Both the position numbers and the translations under genes were made by a program. The notes under the pieces are model-generated. The model made no database searches. It saw nothing but the letters and a program-made list of their open reading frames with translations, and had not been told where the DNA came from. From Stropharia rugosoannulata (taxonomy: Eukaryota > Basidiomycota > Agaricomycetes > Agaricales > Strophariaceae), in the NCBI GenBank assembly GCA_028532985.1, contig JANCIK010000006.1:2108001-2172000 (forward strand): DNA of 64,000 nt, written 5' to 3'. Shown here piece by piece: positions 57,378 to 64,000 of this stretch (position 1 is its first letter; each line of letters begins with the position of its first letter).

Positions 57378-57916
57378 TGGTGAAGTTGAAAAGAGGAGCA
57401 TGAGTAGTAGCCATAGTGGTGGTTGAGAAAGTAGGAATAAGATGCGATGCGCTCATACAGAGACGGCGAGCGCTTATATAGCATTCACTGAGATGATCAG
57501 CGCTGCGCGCAGCTAGTGACTGAGCAGCAGGCCCAAGGAGTTAAGAAAAGAGGGACTCAACAAAAGGTCCAGATGGGTCATAGCACAAGGCTACACCTGT
57601 CTGACGTTACATTCACGGAGATTGAGTGGGATGGAGGGGACCTGAATACAAGAGCCCATATAGCGACAAGAGGTGGGAGGATCGTGCGCGCATCGCAGCA
57701 AAAGGGTGCGCGCATCAAAAGAGATGCAGGTCTTTCCCCGTTTGGGAAAATGATGTCTGCTTTGGGATTGATGCCGAAAGTGCATAACAATGTTACCCGA
57801 CAGTCTTATTTCAAATACAGGGTCATGACACATGTACCAAGGAATAGATGCTAGCTATGAGTATAGATAGTTATCAATGAAAAGACAGCAGAGTGTCAGT
57901 TCGGGAATTAAACATC

Positions 57917-59008
57917 CTAAGAAGTGATGGTCAGGGTCAGCGCAGCACATGAGAAGAAGAGGCCTACAGGAAAGAATTCCTCCTGATAAAAGACCTGGGC
58001 GGCATAGTGAAGTTGTTGGAAGTGTTCAGAGTGAGGGAGGGTGCCGTAGCGCTCTGCATCAGTGGTACCACACATGCGCAGGACGAGCTCGCTATAGTGA
58101 AGTTGAGCGCACAAGTGCGAGATGCGAGGCGAATGACTGGTAGCTTCGGTTAGCGCCAGTGCCCGCTACAAGGATGTCAGAGCTGTGCACGAGAAGGCTG
58201 GAAAAAGGGGACATGCGCGCACCGCATGGTCTTGAACATGACGCATCATGTCTAGGCAGACGGTCATGGGGAGCAGCGGTTCAGTCGCGGCCTCAAGAAT
58301 AAAATGAAGGGCGCCTATGTAGATGCGGCAGACGCGCTCATGGTCATCAAGAGGAATATCAGCTAGCGCCCGCTTGGGTAGAGCAGCTAAGCGCAAGAAG
58401 GAAGGATCGGACCTTGCGCGTTGAAGGAGATTACTTTCGGTATCGAAGGAGGGCATGATGATAAAAGACATGTTCATTTGAAGGATCATATATAGCACTA
58501 AACGATCCATCAGAGCCGCGCACGGGCTCAATCGTAGCTAATATCATCTACTACAAGGGCAGCGTCGGGATCTGTGTCTAAAATGGCGGTCCCTGTTGGT
58601 TTCGAGGGTGGGAGATTGTGAAAAGGCATGCCAAGATGGCTGTACCGATCGAGAATGTGAAGAGCGGCATTGCTGAGCATGCGCGCATCGAAATGATCAT
58701 CGCTGAATCTGCGCTGAGCGCGGCCTTCGTAAAACACGATCGTCATGACTAAAGACAGGTATTGGCGGTTGAAATCGATAAAGCGCAAAGGCAGTGTAAT
58801 GCGATCCTGGAGGAAAACGTCAGCAGAGGAAGCGCTTGCATGAACATAGGGACTTTACCAGTGCGCGCACGAGGGACTGAGCAGACTGTAGAGGAAAGTG
58901 AAAAGGGCCGTTGTCGCAGTCCTCTGCGAGCTCCGCATGAACGGCGAGTTGTCTCAGTAAAACAGTGAATTGGCGAGCAACAGCGGTGCGCTGATATCGG
59001 AGAGCCAT
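57917..59008 (-). CDS. Antisense cargo gene 2 (spliced, unknown)
   Basis: It starts MALRYQRTAVARQFTVLLRQLAVHAEL at 59008. A textbook intron (GTAAAG...CTGAC...CCAG, about 52 nt near 58855-58805) joins LVRAL to DRITLPLRFIDFNRQYLSLVMT. Further blocks are FDARMLSNAALHILDRYSHLG, SDPSFLRLAALPKRALADIPLDDHERVCRIYIGALHFIL and LHYSELVLRMCGTTDAERYG, ending at a stop at 57917. A GTGCGCGCA-led intron lies near 58215. Two junctions need an extra shift. The protein would be helical and soluble, of about 300 residues; no known domain. The overall gene structure, on the strand opposite to the element's genome RNA, matches its neighbours. Confidence 0.5.
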
Positions 59009-59051
59009 AACAGAGAGTAAAGAAACTCTCAACTGGGGACAGTTGAATTTA

Positions 59052-59067
59052 TAGTGGGGGGGAGAGA
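59052..59067 (+). other. Internal polypurine-tract copy
   Basis: ATAGTGGGGGGGAGAG, preceded by GGACAGTTGAATTT, closely matches the tract and its upstream context next to the 3' LTR (GGACAGTCAAGATTTTAGTGGGGGGGAGA, in two parts). It lies immediately upstream, in antisense terms, of cargo gene 2. It could act as a second plus-strand primer or mark a former element end. Confidence 0.6.
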
Positions 59068-59508
59068 TGGCCTAGCCAAGCAGAGATAAATCTAGCAGCT
59101 TAAGGAGATACGGCAGAAGGATCAGAAGTGCAGGGTAGAAGTAGCAGTGGGCTAGCGGATACGCATATGCACATCACTTCATATGCGCGCATCGCACTGA
59201 TACTCGCCCAAGTACTGTAGGAAAACCGGAACAGAAGTTGATGGGCACATACAAGCAAGCGTGCATTCCTAATGTGCGCATCGCACTTGTACTCGCTCAA
59301 AAGAAAGCTAGCTGTTAGGGATTACCTTAAGAAGAAATAAAAATGCTTAGGATCACACAGGAGGAAGATAAGAAGAGAATTGTAAATTCCAAAGCATATA
59401 ATACTAGACAAAGCTACTCTACATATGCTAGATAGAATAGTAAGGGAGGGCACAAGAAAGAAAGATAAAAAGAAAACAGGCGCCAAAATGCGCGTCCCGC
59501 AGCAAGAC

Positions 59509-61500
59509 TCAGGTCTCCATATTATCGCCCTCGTTAACAGCCTCTTCTTCAGCAGAGGCCTCGGGGCTTGAGTCGTCGACAACGACGGGAGAAGACTTGT
59601 AGGATCGAACAGGCGCCTTGCCTTTGCCTTTACCCTTGCCTTTATTTTTAGAAACCGAGGCGCGGACCTTGGAGGCTTTAGAAGGTTGGGGGGCGGGGAT
59701 GAAAGATGAAGGATCTTGACGAGGGTGCGCGGGATCGTAAAAGGAGGAAGAGGGAACGAAGTCGGTCGGATGGTCGGGGTCCAGAGGCTGGCAAAGCGCA
59801 TCGTATGACGCGCAGAGAGCAGGGAGATCCATATGACGCAAGGCGTCAAAGGTCTCGCAATCAGTGAAACGCGCGCCTATCACGACGTTCGTAGGGAGGG
59901 TCGCAGCCATGGCTTGCGCAAGCTGGACGAGCTGGATCAGCTCGGCGAAGTACAGGCGCTGAAGGCCTCGGCGGGACTCTTCCGCGGCGCGCGCCTGCTG
60001 ACCATAGGCCTCGAGACGAGCGAAGGAAGCTTGAAGTTCTGAAAAGAAGAGAAGTTAACAAAGTGGAAGGAAAAGTAAGATAAAGGATGCGCGCATACCA
60101 CGGGGAGAAGTCCGATGCCAGCCAGAAGTCCCCTCAAGGGCACTGTCGAGTTCGGTACTGGTCATCGTATGGAGACAAGGGCCCTGATTGCTCAAGCGAC
60201 AACTCGCGCATTTCCTGCCAGGGCCGCGCAGGAGACAAAATGTCTTGTGAGAAGCGGTATCGGAAGACTCGTCCTGAGGACGCCCGCAAAGAGAGCAAGA
60301 AAACCCGGGCTAGGGTTGGGAAAGAGTTAGCTAGATAAATACAAATTTTAAAAGGGAACACGAGACGTACGATCACGGCAGCGTTCAGCTGCTCCTCGGA
60401 AGGCAGTTGGCGCATCTGAATGGCGTCAGGCAAGGGCTTGCCCGCCAAGGCAAGCGACGCGGAATATACGCCGGGGAGGAGATTATAGATAGGATATGTA
60501 GACTGGTAGGCAACTTTTGAGTTGTCCACGCCTACCAGACGAGGAAGCTCGGGGAGGCCACTGGGGACCACCTCCAAAGGCACCACCTTAGTGCGCGACG
60601 CGCGTTTCTTGGAAGTGGGGGCAGAAGTGCGCGTACGAGAAGGACCGGCTACGGCCTCTTGGATCACTAGAAAAGCATCAAGAAGAAAGAAAAGGCCAGT
60701 GATTAAGGAAACGTTACCAGAAGTCTCGGGGGCGGAGCGCGTACGCTTAGCCAATGGAAGGTCGGGGACTGGCAGGGACGAAAGGGGTACATGAACAGTG
60801 CGCTTGCGCTTGGCAGGCGCAATGGGGGCAGGCGCAGTAGGGACTGGTGAGGTGCGCGCAGAAGGCACCGGGGAAGGGGAAGGGGGCGGTGGAGTGGATG
60901 ATGCGCGCGTTTGTTCGGGCGGGGGCGGGGGCGCGGCTGTTGTCTCGACAGTGCCAGAAGCCTCCGTTCCTGGCGCGGCCATTTCTATGTCGGATGGCGC
61001 CAGGGGGATGTACTGCAAACGGGGCTCTGGCTGAGCCCCCGGCGACCAAGACAGAGGGAAGGCGCTAGCGAAAGCGACCTTGTAAGAAGTCAGCTGTAGA
61101 GGATCTGTTAGCGCACATGATAAAGAAAATGAAAAAGGGGACTTACGGGTTTTAGCTCGGGGTCGGGCTCGGTGAACCATAAGGCGCGCTGGGTTATGTC
61201 CTCCGAGTTCCATCCAAAAATTGGGTCGTCGTCACCGGTGGCCAGGAGGGACAACAGGAGAACCAATTCGCGCGTTCCTGCGTGGTGAGTGGCGTCGATA
61301 GGAAATGCGCGCACATGGTTTTCGACTGCGAGGCGAAACGTTCGCGAAGGGACACGGGTGGTTAACTTCCTCGGGCTCAGCCGGTCACGGCCGCCCAAGT
61401 CCTCGAAAATGTCGTATTGGGCTAAGACGGGCGGAGTCGATGGAAATGATCCCGCGCGGTCAAGGCGCGCTCTTCCTGTTGAACCTTGAGTAGCTTGCTG
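59509..61500 (-). CDS. Antisense cargo gene 3 (spliced, Pro-rich, Cys cluster)
   Basis: Five exons with GT-AG introns: donors are after DPELKP (near 61146), after PETSG (60719), after NAAVI (60370) and after RTSPR (60100), with the stop at 59509; the 5' end near 61500 is uncertain. The first exon encodes VLAQYDIFEDLGGRDRL and FRLAVENHVRAFPIDATHHAG. The second encodes a very Pro/Ala/Thr-rich tract (TSPVPTAPAPIAPAKRKR). Then come KVVPLEVVPSGLPELPRLVG and a short cysteine cluster KCASCRLSNQGPC. A helical coiled segment follows (LQASFARLEAYGQQARAAEES), and last a Lys/Gly-rich tail (KNKGKGKGKGKAPVRS). The Cys cluster plus coil recalls fungal transposon-associated proteins with C-x2-C-x6/7-C motifs; function unknown. 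The last intron starts GTATGCGCGCAT. Confidence 0.6.
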
Positions 61501-62054
61501 ACGCCTCGGAAAGCCATGGAGCACTTGTGGTCTAGGATGGGAGAATAGAAAGGGAAGCAGTAAGGATAGGTAAAAAGAGGACGAGAAAGAAGAAGGAAAG
61601 GTAGCGTGAATGGCTGCTTTATATATGGCAGGGAGGAATAGCAAAAGAAAATTCTGGAGTATGAGAGAAGCGGAAGGCGGTGAGCGCATGTCGAGTAAAC
61701 TTACCGGCAATATGCTAGAACAGCGTAACGCCAAAAGAAGGTCCAGCAAGGATCAGAAAAGGAGAAGAAAAGACCTGACTAGGCAAATGACCCAAGAAGG
61801 AAGTCAGCGGGAGGTACGGTGCGCGTATGAGTGCGGTGGCGGTTGCCTAAAATAAACTAGTCGAGAAAAGTCGGGCTGGGGATACCTGAAAAGGAAGGAA
61901 AGAGGATGGATAGCGATAGTGACTCCGGCGGAGGCGCCGTAGTAGCCGCGTAAGGCAGTAGCTGAGCCGTAGGCAGGAAAACGGGATAATGGTGAACTGC
62001 TATCAAAGATGAGATGCGCGCATCTGAAGTTGACTGAGGACAGTCAAGATTTTA

Positions 62055-62066
62055 GTGGGGGGGAGA
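62055..62066 (+). other. Polypurine tract next to 3' LTR
   Basis: GTGGGGGGGAGA ends exactly where the 3' LTR starts (TGAGAGGG). It is the expected primer for plus-strand synthesis in LTR retroelements. Confidence 0.8.
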
Positions 62067-63277
62067 TGAGAGGGCTGCTTTTGGGCTATGGGTGTAAACA
62101 GTCTGAAGTCCCAGTGGCGGGACAGCTGCGCGCGGGAAACACAGAGGGACTAGAGTGGAGCCTGACTCATAGTCTATAGCTATCAGCGCGCTTTATGACT
62201 ATAAGCGCCTGCGCGCACCGCATTGCGAGAGAGATCGGTCAGCGAGCTGCACAGCCTAAAGTGCATAGTCTGGTCATCCGTGCGAGCGATCGGAGAGGCG
62301 TAGAACGGTTAAGCACCAGCGAAGTGCGGTGTGAGTACAGCTGAGCGAGTACCAAGGGCGGTGTGAAGGGCTGTGCGCGCATCTCATGTGCGCGCATCGC
62401 AAAGGCAGAATTTGCCTAAGTCCACACATCATGTGACCGTGGCGGCGCGCATCAAAAGACGCGCAAAAGCCCGAGGGAACGAACGACACGCGCGCAGCGA
62501 AATGCCAAGGGGCTGGAACACTAGAGGGAAGCCCGGATGCGATGCGCGGACCTTTGGCCACGCGTTGCTAGTATTTACTTTACCTTACGATTAGTACACA
62601 TGCGCGCATCGCATATAAACCTGTATCCTTGGCTATAGTAATTCAAGCAATTGTCTACCCACTAGATCTGTGTGCTGGGTTCCGTCCCAGGCCGTCAGCG
62701 GGCTGTGTTTAGCTTTTGTTAGGGTTTTAACTGTGAAGTGTTTGTGAATCATAGGAGTTTTGGATAGCTTCTGGCCACCGGGTCATTTGGAGAGCTCAGT
62801 GAGGAGTCAGTACAAACGTGTACGGAAACTCGCACTGTAGTGTTTAGACTGTGAGACTGCACCGCCGGGTGAAAGACTTTGGAGAGTCTTGGGATTGTTG
62901 GACTTTGGAGAGTCCGCGCATAGCACGAGGTCACCGGACCCGGAAGTGCGCGCAGCGAAGCCGTTCGCTAAAACAACTTATTTCATTCATCATTTTGCCT
63001 AGTGCACGCCACTAGCAACCGGGCTCTATCCGAGAATTACTAGAATTAAACCCCTCCTTACAAACGAACTTGCAGGCACTACTTGCTGTTACAAAGACTA
63101 GAGGACACGAGGTGCGCGCATCGCACGCCCAGAACGGGAACCAGGGCAGAGCATAGATTATACTAGCCATTTAGTTGAGGGCGTTCACTCGATCTAAGGG
63201 ATAGGATCTCGCTCCGCTGGGTGTGTGTGTGTGTTGTGTTTCGCGATTTCGAGTCTAGCTACGCAGTAGACCTCACA
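62067..63277 (+). repeat. 3' long terminal repeat
   Basis: It is 1,211 bp long, TG...CA, and matches the 5' LTR apart from about twenty mostly clustered differences. It keeps CG at several sites where the 5' copy has TG or CA (for example TGCGCGCA near 62600, TGCGCACA in the 5' LTR). Flanked on the right by ACGT and then host exon. Confidence 0.93.
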
Positions 63278-63281
63278 ACGT

Positions 63282-63614
63282 GCGCAGTTTGCGGTGAACC
63301 TTGTGTCAGATCAAGATGCCATGAAAGCTCTCCCTTTTATGGTACTCGACGTCACCGATTGGAGTATCGCTCGTGCGATAGCCAGACACGACCCAGTCGT
63401 GCGCAATGAGATTGAGCGCATCGAAAAGGAAGCTGACTTTTTGACGAACATGATTGATCATTCAAAATGCCCCCAGGATCCACAGGTAATTCAACACTTC
63501 GAGAACCTTATCGGAGATTTGGACGCGCTTTGCATGGCACAACTGCCCAGGATTCGACATTTCGTTCCGGACTATGAATTAAGGAAAGACAGAGCTGACC
63601 GTAAAGCGGCTTGA
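63282..63614 (+). pseudogene. 3' half of the host gene interrupted by the retroelement
   Basis: It begins AQFAVNLVSDQDAMKAL directly after the target duplication and is open for 110 codons to TGA. The frame continues that of the 5' half at 46923-47436. The content is helical and charged (NEIERIEKEADFLTNMI, HFENLIGDLDALCMAQL) and ends ELRKDRADRKAA. Separated from its promoter by 15.8 kb, it could be expressed only if the LTR drives it; in that case the first ATG in frame is at 63318 (MKAL). No family recognised. Confidence 0.8.
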
Positions 63615-64000
63615 ACATGGATTAGTGTAGGAGATTGGCCGCATTCCATGATCCATCTTCTTGATACATCTTGAAACAGCCCTTGTAAAATTTTCTCTAT
63701 GCCTTTCAAAATACAAATATTATGTTCAACTTCCACTGCAATGTTAAAAATCTGAAGGACCATTCTGCTAATTCCAATTAAAAGTGCTCTCATTCATTTT
63801 TAGGAATTACGTTGGAACACCGTAAGGGTGGGTCAGACTATTTATAGATTTGGTTTGCTGATACCATCACGTAGTGATATTGTTTGAACCTGGGAGTATG
63901 CCAAGTTCAGGTACTCACTACCTGATCAATTTGTGTTACCTTATGACAATGTCCGGTCAATTTTTTTTAGAAACTGTATACATCATATAAGAATATATTG
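63615..64000. other. Downstream flank, no gene seen
   Basis: AT-rich sequence after the host gene with no supported reading frame up to the window edge. Confidence 0.4.

Larger units (their letters stand above)
47437..63277 (+). mobile_element. Ty3/gypsy LTR retroelement, 15.8 kb, with antisense cargo genes
   Basis: LTRs of 1,212 and 1,211 bp begin TGAGAGGG and end CTCACA. A primer-binding site follows the 5' LTR, and a polypurine tract precedes the 3' LTR. The sense strand carries gag, protease and a pol with the order RT-RNase H-integrase, which defines Ty3/gypsy. A GPY/F module follows the integrase. The flanking ACGT is duplicated (47433-47436 and 63278-63281; AACGT if the LTR's last A is counted as host). 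About 6 kb between pol and the 3' LTR hold intron-containing genes on the opposite strand. The sense genes are interrupted by small frame breaks, so autonomous activity is doubtful unless these are sequencing indels. Confidence 0.93.

Noticed and set aside
60522..61068. Several overlapping + strand frames rich in Gly/Arg/Ala
   Set aside because: They mirror the Pro/Ala-rich exon of antisense cargo gene 3 and have no independent support.

Overview
This is a eukaryotic, almost certainly basidiomycete (Agaricomycetes) genomic window. Genes are split by many introns of about 45-70 nt with GT...CTGAC/CTAAC...AG signals, intergenic spaces are short, and a Plavaka-type DNA transposon and a Ty3/gypsy LTR retroelement are present. 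A Rhizoctonia-like fungus would fit, but no rRNA or species marker allows a finer placement.

Layout. 1-10 kb is gene-dense: the 3' end of an SNF2-family helicase, an F-box gene, an EFM7/NNT1-type lysine methyltransferase, PEX7, a SIRT4-like sirtuin head-to-head with PEX7, and a first Cys/His-motif protein. 10-12.5 kb holds a second protein carrying three copies of the same C-x2-C-x19-H-x3-C motif. 12.5-16.5 kb has no recognisable gene and includes a GC-rich island with a long G tract. 16.5-24.4 kb is a graveyard: a UPF1 RNA helicase pseudogene with many frame lesions, split by a 2,537-bp element with perfect 14-bp terminal inverted repeats and a 2-bp target duplication, followed directly by a broken polyketide synthase fragment (DH, KR, carrier region). 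25.4-29.5 kb is a nearly complete spliced Plavaka transposase gene. 30-47 kb carries lineage-specific genes of unknown function: a tandem paralogue pair, a paired Cys/His-motif protein, a membrane protein, an acidic protein, an 888-residue protein with a decayed duplicate of its last exon, and a DUF6698-like protein. Tandem repeats lie between them.

47.4-63.3 kb is one LTR retroelement of 15,841 bp inserted in an exon of a small host gene, whose halves lie at 46.9-47.4 kb and 63.28-63.6 kb. The sense strand has gag, protease and pol (RT, RNase H, integrase, GPY/F). Between pol and the 3' LTR lie about 6 kb of intron-containing genes on the opposite strand, in two blocks each ending at a polypurine tract. 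The whole element, LTRs, coding DNA and antisense introns included, is saturated with the 8-bp palindrome TGCGCGCA, which I saw only about twice in the other 48 kb. This combination (antisense spliced cargo, duplicated polypurine tract, pervasive CpG palindrome) is the best candidate here for an undescribed system.

All exon boundaries were read by hand from splice signals and frame continuity. Family names come from motif recognition, with no database search.
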